A stretch of DNA of 32,888 nucleotides from an uncultured Fidelibacterota bacterium (GTDB lineage: Bacteria; Fidelibacterota; UBA8477; JABMPR01), in assembly GCA_937888365.1 (NCBI GenBank), contig CALBFA010000098.1:1-32888 (forward strand), given 5' to 3'. Under the pieces are notes generated by a model that had not been told where the DNA came from, did not search any database, and was given only the letters and a program-made list of their open reading frames with translations. Every line of letters starts with the position of its first letter. Within the stretch, counting starts at the first letter, position 1. This document shows positions 1 to 7,833 of this stretch, in pieces. The translations under genes were made by a program, and so were the position numbers.

Positions 1-332
<332 letters not shown>

Positions 333-343
<11 letters not shown>

Positions 344-380
344 TTATTATTAAATTATTAGATCAGGTTTTTCTTTTAAA
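333..380 (+). promoter_or_regulatory. Stem plus T-rich run in the 23S-5S spacer
   Basis: The last bases of 23S (333-342, core ACTTGATC) can pair with 361-370 (core GATCAGGT) over 8 to 10 base pairs with one or two G-U pairs, enclosing an 18-nt AT-only loop. A run of mostly T (366-377) follows. In the mature rRNA the same 3' strand should pair with the 5' end of 23S, so this hairpin would compete with that helix. It could be a processing structure or a weak terminator between 23S and 5S. Only the base pairing is seen; the role is inferred. Confidence 0.35.
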
Positions 381-420
381 AACTTTTCCCCTTATTTGTC
401 AATTAAAAAGATTTTTTGAT

Positions 421-538
421 TTTTCGGTGACTATTGCGTAAAGGTAACACCCGATCCCATTCCGACCTCGGAAGTTAAGATTTACAGCGCTGATGATACT
501 GCCTCGTAGGAGGTGGAAAAGTAAGACGTCGCCGAGAA
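421..538 (+). rRNA. rrf: 5S ribosomal RNA
   Basis: The terminal helix is visible: TCGGTGAC at the 5' side (424-431) pairs with GTCGCCGA at 528-535. The conserved loop with CCGATCCCATTCCGACCTCG and GAAGTTAAG lies at 451-479, and GATGATACTGC near 492-502 fits the loop E and helix IV region. The length of about 118 nt is normal. The exact ends are uncertain by 2-3 bases. It lies in the usual place after 23S and is followed at once by a terminator. Confidence 0.95.
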
Positions 539-543
539 ACTAT

Positions 544-573
544 AAAGGCTCCTTTAACGGAGCCTTTTTTATT
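544..573 (+). terminator. Rho-independent terminator of the rRNA operon
   Basis: A perfect 9-bp stem, AAAGGCTCC (544-552) with GGAGCCTTT (559-567), has a six-base loop, TTTAAC, and runs into a T tract at 565-570 with further T-rich sequence. It starts only a few bases after 5S, as expected for the end of an rrn operon, and separates it from the protein genes downstream. Confidence 0.93.
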
Positions 574-618
574 TCTAGCTTGGAAACTATATAAAATTAG
601 GTAAATTTTACTCACAAT

Positions 619-646
619 TTGACCTATAACACGACTTCTATAGAAT
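619..646 (+). promoter_or_regulatory. Sigma-70-type promoter for the envelope gene block
   Basis: TTGACC (619-624, five of six matches to TTGACA) and TAGAAT (641-646, five of six matches to TATAAT) are separated by 16 bases. Transcription would begin near 653, giving a leader of about 30 nt before the ATG at 682, which has its own GAGGAG. It lies directly downstream of the rrn terminator, a natural place for a new promoter. The -35 box covers a TTG that could be misread as a start codon of the first gene. Confidence 0.6.
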
Positions 647-681
647 TAGTGTTTAACGTCAATGGAAACGAGGAGAATGAG

Positions 682-1809
682 ATGAGACGTATAAAAATAG
701 TTCTGATGATTTTATTAATGGCCATTGCATTGCAGGGCCAAACTATTGTAGTAAACGCTGAAGTTGATCTTGATGAGTGGGATATTATTAATTTAACAGA
801 TTTTGACTTTAATGATGGAAGAAATAACCCTTTAATATTTTCCTATCGTATGTCAGCCCCAATTGGTACTGTAATAACTTTTCATTTATCACTTGATGCA
901 AATGTGCCTTCTCTCAGTATCAACAATGAAATATTGCTTGATGCTTCAATGACTTTTACGATGCAAAGCGATATTGTTATATCAAGTCGAGATTTGGATT
1001 ATGGATTAGCGGGTAGAGGATTTAACGACGAAATGGGCAACCCAGTTGATATCGTTGACTTTAATTTAACAAGTATGTTTACTGAGAATCCTGACCGTGC
1101 TCAAGAATTACAGGGTGTTGTCCTTTCTTCTGGCAGCTTACCCGCTGGCGAATATCATTACCATGTTGATGTTATCGGTGGTGATGTTCAGTACCTAAAT
1201 TTTTCCAACGACAGATTATTCCACATCGTGAGCCCATCATCCATCGATTTACAATTTCCTATTGATAATTATCAATTTATCGGAGTTTCTTATCCCGTTT
1301 TTGAATGGACGTCTCAAGGTTGTGACAATTATGCAATTCGTGTGTGTGAATTTGATCCAAGTATTCATAGTTCCTATGATGATGCCATGCAATCCCAGTC
1401 CATGTTACCCTATCCAGATAATGGTGGATTTAGTCCAATTTCTACAAATTCACGATTTGACTATAGTGATGGATATGGTCGTACTTTAGAAATTGGAAAA
1501 ACTTATGTGTGGCAAGTTCAGAAAAATTGCAATACAACGGGTGCTGATCTAGAAATATTTAGCCCTATTTACTCTTTTAGTATTGGACAAAATGACGATA
1601 CAGTATCAGAATGTATTCAACAGATTCGTGATGCAATTGGCAATAATCAATATAATGCTCTGTTTGGACCGAATGGCCCTCTCTCCGGTTTTAATGAGTG
1701 CCCTGAGTTCTCAATCGATGGCGAACCTGTTTCAGCAAATGAATTTGCAGCTATTATTATGCAAATCGTCACAGGTGGCTATAACCTAGAAAGCATTACA
1801 ACACAGTAA
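682..1809 (+). CDS. Secreted protein with an Ig/FnIII-like domain, function unknown
   Basis: This is a 375-residue exported protein of unknown function. The start at ATG 682 is chosen because GAGGAG at 670-675 is correctly spaced. A longer frame would begin at TTG 619, which is the -35 box of the likely promoter. The N terminus MRRIKIVLMILLMAIALQGQ is a signal peptide. Residues of about 185-305 resemble an Ig/FnIII-type fold: the PVFEWTSQGC and TYVWQV segments match the pattern often seen in FCB surface proteins. Four or five cysteines in the second half could form disulfides. I see no type IX secretion C-terminal signal and no lipobox. It is the first gene of a run with a FecR protein and a beta-barrel protein, which suggests a periplasmic or surface partner of these. 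Confidence 0.8.
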   Translation: MRRIKIVLMILLMAIALQGQTIVVNAEVDLDEWDIINLTDFDFNDGRNNPLIFSYRMSAPIGTVITFHLSLDANVPSLSINNEILLDASMTFTMQSDIVISSRDLDYGLAGRGFNDEMGNPVDIVDFNLTSMFTENPDRAQELQGVVLSSGSLPAGEYHYHVDVIGGDVQYLNFSNDRLFHIVSPSSIDLQFPIDNYQFIGVSYPVFEWTSQGCDNYAIRVCEFDPSIHSSYDDAMQSQSMLPYPDNGGFSPISTNSRFDYSDGYGRTLEIGKTYVWQVQKNCNTTGADLEIFSPIYSFSIGQNDDTVSECIQQIRDAIGNNQYNALFGPNGPLSGFNECPEFSIDGEPVSANEFAAIIMQIVTGGYNLESITTQ

Positions 1810-1819
1810 GGATTATATT

Positions 1820-2512
1820 ATGCATCTATTTATTAAAAAATTAGTATTATTATCTCTTGTAGCTTTTGTATTTGGACAAAATAATGTGGCTCTTATCACA
1901 AAAGTTAGAGGTGAAATATTTCATAAGGCTCACGATTCGGATGAATATGCAAGCGCTGTTAAATCTGGAACTCAATTAAAGAATAAAGATTGGATTAAAA
2001 CAGGGGCGGATGGATATATTGCTATTTTTTTCTTGGACGATAAAAGTCAACTAAAAATTAAACAAGATACTGAAATACAAATACTTGGTTCTGAGGAACG
2101 TGGTAAAATTAATAAAACCATTTCTTTAGATTATGGACAAGTAAAAGCAAAAGTTGAAAAGCAAAAAGGTGAATTTAAAATCGTGACGCCTACTTCTGTG
2201 GCTTCTGTCAAAGGTACTGAGTTTTGGATGATTTCCGAGGACGGTGTCGATCAAATCATCGGAATACAAGGTGTCGTTGAGGTTGAGAATAGATTTAGTG
2301 GTGGTGTTGTGCAGGTGACTACAAATCAAACAGCCAATTCAACTCCTGATGGAGGTCTTGATACCGAAGAGACTGAAGGAGCTGATATACCAGATGACCC
2401 CGATGACGATACGGATGATGATGCAGGGAATACCAATTTACATCAATTAAGAATTAAATTACAAAATAGCTCAAATGAAGAACGCTTTATCATAATAGAG
2501 TACTCAGAATAG
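1820..2512 (+). CDS. Secreted FecR-domain protein
   Basis: This 230-residue protein has a signal peptide ending in FGQ, then a FecR domain over about residues 20-150. The family hallmark VASVKGTEFW is at about 127-136 and the LKNKDWIKTGADG segment sits earlier. The start ATG 1820 follows AAGGA overlapping the previous stop. Unlike classical FecR sigma regulators it has no N-terminal cytoplasmic part and no membrane helix, so it should act in the periplasm or be exported. After the FecR domain comes a very acidic, low-complexity stretch (about 175-202, mostly D and E), then a short C-terminal segment rich in beta-strand residues. FecR proteins of this secreted kind often neighbour CHASE2 cyclases, and one lies two genes downstream. 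The ligand is unknown. Confidence 0.88.
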   Translation: MHLFIKKLVLLSLVAFVFGQNNVALITKVRGEIFHKAHDSDEYASAVKSGTQLKNKDWIKTGADGYIAIFFLDDKSQLKIKQDTEIQILGSEERGKINKTISLDYGQVKAKVEKQKGEFKIVTPTSVASVKGTEFWMISEDGVDQIIGIQGVVEVENRFSGGVVQVTTNQTANSTPDGGLDTEETEGADIPDDPDDDTDDDAGNTNLHQLRIKLQNSSNEERFIIIEYSE

Positions 2513-2523
2513 GACATAATATC

Positions 2524-5319
2524 GTGCTGAAATTCAAACACCGCATGAATCTAGTCGTGGGCATTTTGCTAATTGCTTTGACGACTGGTTTTGGACAAAC
2601 AATGTCAGGTGAACTGATTCACTTACCACCGAAATCTGCTGTTGAAGGATCAAGTATCGAAATATCAGCTATTTATACTGGAAATTTAAATGAAGTGACA
2701 GAAGCTAAGCTCATGTATCGTTTAGCTGGACAAATGGGTTACCTTGAGATCCCTATGAATATAGGTGACTTAAAAATCGTTGGATCAATACCAAGCGAAA
2801 TAGTCGGTTCACCAGGCGTTGAATATCTTATGATTTTACTGTTGAGTGATGGTGGGATGGTAGCATATCCAAATAACGAAGATCCACTTAACAATCCTGT
2901 ATTTTTACCCGTGGCAAAACCAACGGGTGAAAAAAGCGAAATGATTTCGGAAACAGAAAGAGAATACAGCCAAAATATCATAATTTTAACGCCAGAAGGT
3001 GGAGCGGTCATCCCTTTTGGAGAAGAAATATTAATAGCAGTATCTCTCTTTAATTTAGATAATGTTGATCCAAACCTTGTAAATGTATTTTTTGATAACA
3101 GAGATGTGAGTGCTTATGCCACAATTGGAAAAGATGTCGTTACCTACACGCCAACACAACTAAATGTGGGTGAACATACTGTATTTATTGAAGCATCAAA
3201 TATTTACGGCGTAAAACTATCTACTATCTCTTGGAAATTTCGCATTCAAAGTGCAGCTCAAAAAATGTTTGATATGAAATTAATCGGTTATTTAAATACC
3301 GCTTATCGACTTGATCAAATTCACATACTCAACACCGATACAACTCAGAATCAGAAGTATACTATAAATACTAACCAATTGAGAAGAATGGATGGAAGCA
3401 CTGAAGCCGATTTTAAATGGGCAAAAGTTAAAGGTGTTATTAATATTTCAAATCTTGAAAGAGATGATAACCAACCCCAAAATAGATATTCTCTGAAAAT
3501 TAGGAATAATTACCTGCGATATACGTGGGGTGACGAAACGCCGATGCTAAATCGTCTCGGTCTATGGGGAAAACGTGTCCGAGGTCATTCAGTTGATCTA
3601 AGATTTAAATGGGTTAATCTAGAATATGTAACTGGTGAATTAACACGCCCCCTTACGGGATTGGCAAGTTTTGATACGACACAATTTGAATGGTCCCGAA
3701 CAGGTTATACATATTCAAGAAAATTAACAGGCGTTCGTCCAAGTTTCGGAAGTGGAAGAACATTCCAATTTGGCACTTTTTATGTACACAGTAGAGACGA
3801 TGTAGAAAGTGTTAAATTACATCCACAATGGTTGAAGGATGGTTACCTAAATCGACTCGGTGAATATGGATTACCAATCAACGATCCTGCAACCTCATAC
3901 TCACTTGAACAAATTGTCTTATATGGTGATACAACAGATGTGTTTTCACGATTTAGTGGCGCTAATCCCCAGGATAACCTTGTACTTGGCACTGATATGA
4001 AGCTGGCTCTTGATAATCATCGTCTCTCTATTACGATGAGTGGTGCTGTATCATTGTTTAATTCAAATATAAGATCAGGTCCATATTCAAGAGCTGAGCT
4101 TGATACATTTAGCCTATTCGGTGATACCCTCTTAAATGACACTATTTCAATTGGCGATATTGATTTCGCATTTAGTCAACTTGATGATATGCTTGACAAA
4201 CCTGGACTCCGATTCTTACTCTCTAGCGATAATCAATTTGATCCCTCTGGCCCTATGGCTGATTACTTTATCCTCAATCAATCCATACGCATGCCATATG
4301 ATTACGTTAAATTTGGTAATGGATTCATAATGCAATCATTTCCAAGTCTCGGTCTTCAATTTAATGCCAAATTAAACTACTTTAGGAATTTTATTGACAT
4401 CGACTGGAAACATATTGGTCGAGAATATACTGCGTTTGGTAGCCCGCTTATCGGTTTCGATTATGCTGGCTGGACCATTAGCGATAAAGTTCGACTGCTA
4501 AGGAATATGTTATTTTTAAATCTAGGCTACGAAAATATCACTAAAAACGTCGGAAGTATCAACACCTTCGCCGATCCACAAACACTCGTTAATAGTTATT
4601 CTTTAGGCTTTACATTTAATCCCGGCACAGGATTACCAACACTTTCCACAAGTATAAAAAGCTACAAACGTGACAATAATATTGACACACTTAATATTGA
4701 CACTACAATAGTCGACGGTGTTGTAAATTTGATGATTACCGATCCTCGAGAGCTGAATCAGACACTTACCAGCACTTTAAGCTTAAGCTATGAGTTTGCA
4801 CTTGCTTCTGTTAAAAACATGATTTCAGCTAATATTATGAGCAGCTCTAGAAATGATTTACGGCTCGGCAGAGAGGGTGAATTGCAAAGCGCTAAACTAA
4901 CTGGATTGAATCTCAGAACTGAATGGAAGATCCCGCTTATTACAAATGTCGCTTTAAGGTTAAATAATTCGCAACTCTTAAATGAATCAAGTCTGGACTA
5001 TCAAAAAACAAGTTATACGACTTTTGATGTCTGGGCTGGTTACAAAATGTATAAAAATAAACTTCAATTGAGATCTGGATATCGTCAGTTACAACTGAAT
5101 AAAATTAAATATGTCGATGCTATTCTTGTTGATTATGATCAATCCCAAAACAATATTGATTTTAGAGTCCAATATAATTTCCCCAATGTTACCAAAGGAG
5201 CAACAGTCCTAAAAAATAAACTAGTTGCGCAATTTGAAGCCCGAAATTATAAGAGCAAAATAGAGAACTATAATTACAATGACCGTATGGTACATGTTCG
5301 ATATGAGCTATCATTTTAA
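2524..5319 (+). CDS. Outer-membrane beta-barrel protein with N-terminal Ig-like domains
   Basis: This is a 931-residue exported protein. GTG 2524 is taken as the start because AGGA at 2511-2514 is well placed; ATG 2545 in the same frame has no Shine-Dalgarno sequence. A signal peptide ends near TTGFGQ. Two Ig-like regions seem to follow, one at about 30-110 and a second at about 150-240, where the VTYTPTQLNVGEHTVFIEA segment is typical. The remaining roughly 650 residues show alternating hydrophobic and polar residues, many aromatic residues at strand ends, and a final strand ending in phenylalanine (HVRYELSF), the usual mark of an outer-membrane barrel. No TonB box or plug is recognised. The family is not recognised; a surface sensor or porin working with the FecR protein is an inference. 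Confidence 0.75.
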   Translation: MLKFKHRMNLVVGILLIALTTGFGQTMSGELIHLPPKSAVEGSSIEISAIYTGNLNEVTEAKLMYRLAGQMGYLEIPMNIGDLKIVGSIPSEIVGSPGVEYLMILLLSDGGMVAYPNNEDPLNNPVFLPVAKPTGEKSEMISETEREYSQNIIILTPEGGAVIPFGEEILIAVSLFNLDNVDPNLVNVFFDNRDVSAYATIGKDVVTYTPTQLNVGEHTVFIEASNIYGVKLSTISWKFRIQSAAQKMFDMKLIGYLNTAYRLDQIHILNTDTTQNQKYTINTNQLRRMDGSTEADFKWAKVKGVINISNLERDDNQPQNRYSLKIRNNYLRYTWGDETPMLNRLGLWGKRVRGHSVDLRFKWVNLEYVTGELTRPLTGLASFDTTQFEWSRTGYTYSRKLTGVRPSFGSGRTFQFGTFYVHSRDDVESVKLHPQWLKDGYLNRLGEYGLPINDPATSYSLEQIVLYGDTTDVFSRFSGANPQDNLVLGTDMKLALDNHRLSITMSGAVSLFNSNIRSGPYSRAELDTFSLFGDTLLNDTISIGDIDFAFSQLDDMLDKPGLRFLLSSDNQFDPSGPMADYFILNQSIRMPYDYVKFGNGFIMQSFPSLGLQFNAKLNYFRNFIDIDWKHIGREYTAFGSPLIGFDYAGWTISDKVRLLRNMLFLNLGYENITKNVGSINTFADPQTLVNSYSLGFTFNPGTGLPTLSTSIKSYKRDNNIDTLNIDTTIVDGVVNLMITDPRELNQTLTSTLSLSYEFALASVKNMISANIMSSSRNDLRLGREGELQSAKLTGLNLRTEWKIPLITNVALRLNNSQLLNESSLDYQKTSYTTFDVWAGYKMYKNKLQLRSGYRQLQLNKIKYVDAILVDYDQSQNNIDFRVQYNFPNVTKGATVLKNKLVAQFEARNYKSKIENYNYNDRMVHVRYELSF

Positions 5320-5393
5320 AACCAATAGGTAAAAATCTTCTGGATTATATAAAAAAACATTACATAAGTTTCGTTTTATCAGTTATTTCTGTA

Positions 5394-7763
5394 ATGATAG
5401 TTCTTGTACTTCAAGGACTTGGCGTTTTTAATTCCCTCAATTATATGGTCTTAGATTACTCCTATCGATTGAGAGGATCCATGAGTAGCTGGTCAGCCCG
5501 CGATGGCGTACCATCCGACTCAATGAATGTAGTATTAATAGATGTCGACAATGAAACGTACCGATTGTTGGGCTCTGAAGGATGGCCTTATCCAAGAGGT
5601 AAAGTTTGGTCGAATATTATTCGGAATCTAACGGATGCTGAAGCAAAAGTAATTGTATTCGATATTGAGTTTGACTCTCGTGATGCCTATACAGCAAAAA
5701 TTTTGAGTGTTTTTAATAATACTTTACCTGATGGCTTTCTCGACGGTGATTCAATGTTGGCCGAGTCTATCCTCTATGCAAAAGAAAATGGTACCGCCGT
5801 TGTTATGCCGTCTACTATTAAAGTGGAACCCAGCAGCCAACCCCCTCAACATTTGGTTGTATCAAACTCCCATATTCGTCGTGCTGATCCCGATCATGGC
5901 CTTGTAGATGTTTTTGATGACGGTGATGGCTTCACTCGACGCTATTCTATATTCAATGCAATGGTTCATGAGGCTGATATTTGGCACTTGTCTTTAGGCA
6001 TGAAGGCCGTTAAACACTATTTAGAAATACCCGATTCTGTGAATTTGCGATATGATGAAGAAACAAGTTCTTTTTCGTACGGCCCCTTAACGATTCCATC
6101 TTACGGATATTATAATCAATTTATTTTGAACAATATTTATGGACCACCTTCTCACGCTAAAATTGGCACATCAGATGCCTGGAAAACGTTCCCTCGTTAT
6201 CCACTTTCCAGCGTTATTGACACAGAAGAATTTGACCTTGACGAGTTCGAAGAAGACACAGATTGGATGTCAAAATTCAATCCCTTTAGCTCATTCAATT
6301 TGATGATGCAAACTATTGATCCTGATTATGAGATTCCTGAAAGTCCCTTTAAAGATAAAATATGTATGATTGGTGTATCCGTAGAAGTATTTCATGATTA
6401 TAAAAAAACAGCTTTTTTTAATTATCTAGGAGTTCCAACTTTGATGCCTGGATTTGAATTCCATGCTAATGCAGTGCAAACTTTACTCGATCAAAATTTT
6501 ATTAAAGTTTATGGTGGTACCTTAGAAACGACAAGGCAGTCTTTTTTACCAATGGCCCTACTCATTTTAGGGCTGTGTCTTATAGCTTTTCTTTTCCTAA
6601 GTATTTTTGATCCTCTTATGGGAGGTATCGGTGTAATTATCGAAATCTTTATTTTCGTGAGTATGGCAATCGGTGCATTTACACAAGACTATCTCTGGTT
6701 AATTAAATTAATATCTGGGAATTCGAATAAAATTAATGTCCCGGGATTTGGTGAATCGTTAGTGATACCCGTTATTGCTCCAATCGCCGGGATATTAGGC
6801 ACTTACGGTATAAATATGTTGTATAAATTTATCCTTGAGCAAAAGGATAAACGCTTTCTAAAAAATACTTTTGGAAACTATATATCTCCCGAGCTCATTG
6901 ACCAAATGTACGAATCAAAACAAGCTCCTGAATTGGGTGGAGAAGAGGGTTTTAGGACGGCATATTTTACAGATATTCAAGGATTTTCGACCTTCTCTGA
7001 GAAACTTACACCGACTCGTCTCGTAGATTTATTGAATGAATATTTGTCTGCCATGACCGATATTTTAATCGATAATAACGGTACACTCGATAAATACGAA
7101 GGGGATGCTATAATTGCGTTTTTCGGTGCTCCAATACACATGGAGGATCACGCATACAAGGCCTGCCTGACTGCTATGCAAATGCAAAACAAACTGATAG
7201 AACTACGGGAAAAATGGACTAGCGAAAATGAGAAATGGCCAGATATCGTTCATGACATGCGAATGCGAATTGGTGTGGCATCAGGTCGAATGGTTACAGG
7301 GAACATGGGTTCAAAAATGAGAATGAATTACACGATGATGGGTGATTCAGTCAACACAGCTGCAAGGCTAGAATCTTCGGCTAAACAATATGGTGTTTAT
7401 ACTCAAACGATAAGTCAAACGCATGATGAAACACCTGATGCTTTCCTATGGCGACGATTGGATAAAGTTATAGTGATGGGGAAAAAAGAACCAATTGAAA
7501 CGTATGAACTTCTAAATTTTATTGAAGATGCCACGGATCAAGAGAAACAACTGGTTCAAAAATTTCACGAAGCATTAGAAATATATAATTCCCAAGATTG
7601 GGATCGCGCAATTCAAGCATTTGGGAAGGCTAACAAGCTAGAAGATCATTTCGTAGGTCGAAAAACGACACCTTGTTTAGTCTATATTGAGCGCTGCGAA
7701 ATTTTCAAAGAAAATCCTCCTGGCAATGATTGGGACGGATCATGGACCCTCACCTCTAAATAA
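5394..7763 (+). CDS. CHASE2-domain class III adenylate/guanylate cyclase
   Basis: The protein is a membrane cyclase making a cyclic nucleotide, probably cAMP. It has an N-terminal membrane helix, an extracytoplasmic CHASE2 sensor domain to about residue 370, two or three helices (about 383-480), and a cytosolic class III cyclase domain. Catalytic features are present: metal-binding Asp in FTDIQGFS (about 527), K567 and D571 in KYEGDAIIAFFGAP, and YTMMGDSVNTAAR at 646-658 with N654 and R658. The coordinates use the first ATG, but the frame is open back to 5307. That extension encodes a basic stretch followed by the missing half of the first membrane helix, so the true start is probably ATT 5313, ATA 5325 or CTG 5340. 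A C-terminal part of about 90 residues follows the cyclase domain. Confidence 0.93.
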   Translation: MIVLVLQGLGVFNSLNYMVLDYSYRLRGSMSSWSARDGVPSDSMNVVLIDVDNETYRLLGSEGWPYPRGKVWSNIIRNLTDAEAKVIVFDIEFDSRDAYTAKILSVFNNTLPDGFLDGDSMLAESILYAKENGTAVVMPSTIKVEPSSQPPQHLVVSNSHIRRADPDHGLVDVFDDGDGFTRRYSIFNAMVHEADIWHLSLGMKAVKHYLEIPDSVNLRYDEETSSFSYGPLTIPSYGYYNQFILNNIYGPPSHAKIGTSDAWKTFPRYPLSSVIDTEEFDLDEFEEDTDWMSKFNPFSSFNLMMQTIDPDYEIPESPFKDKICMIGVSVEVFHDYKKTAFFNYLGVPTLMPGFEFHANAVQTLLDQNFIKVYGGTLETTRQSFLPMALLILGLCLIAFLFLSIFDPLMGGIGVIIEIFIFVSMAIGAFTQDYLWLIKLISGNSNKINVPGFGESLVIPVIAPIAGILGTYGINMLYKFILEQKDKRFLKNTFGNYISPELIDQMYESKQAPELGGEEGFRTAYFTDIQGFSTFSEKLTPTRLVDLLNEYLSAMTDILIDNNGTLDKYEGDAIIAFFGAPIHMEDHAYKACLTAMQMQNKLIELREKWTSENEKWPDIVHDMRMRIGVASGRMVTGNMGSKMRMNYTMMGDSVNTAARLESSAKQYGVYTQTISQTHDETPDAFLWRRLDKVIVMGKKEPIETYELLNFIEDATDQEKQLVQKFHEALEIYNSQDWDRAIQAFGKANKLEDHFVGRKTTPCLVYIERCEIFKENPPGNDWDGSWTLTSK

Positions 7764-7796
7764 TAATCTTCTGAATGGAACATTAAGCTGTTTATC

Positions 7797-7816
7797 TCAT
7801 TGCTAAATAGCAATGA
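7797..7816 (+). repeat. Small perfect hairpin upstream of the PorX-like gene
   Basis: TCATTGCT at 7797-7804 and AGCAATGA at 7809-7816 form an 8-bp stem with the four-base loop AAAT, 18 bases before the ATG at 7834. It has no immediate T run, so it is a poor terminator. It could be a leader structure or a binding site. The likely Shine-Dalgarno sequence AAAAGG overlaps its 3' edge. Confidence 0.4.
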
Positions 7817-7833
7817 AAAGGTATCTTTTTTAA

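Noticed and set aside
344-420. tRNA or small gene between 23S and 5S
   Set aside because: The spacer is only about 75 AT-rich bases with no cloverleaf pattern.
619-681. N-terminal extension of the first protein gene from TTG 619
   Set aside because: The TTG is within the -35 element of a strong promoter, the extension has no Shine-Dalgarno sequence and it would bury the signal peptide.
682-1809. Type IX secretion cargo signal in the first protein, suggested by the nearby PorX-like gene
   Set aside because: The C terminus lacks the usual type A or B sorting features, and no other secretion component is in the window.
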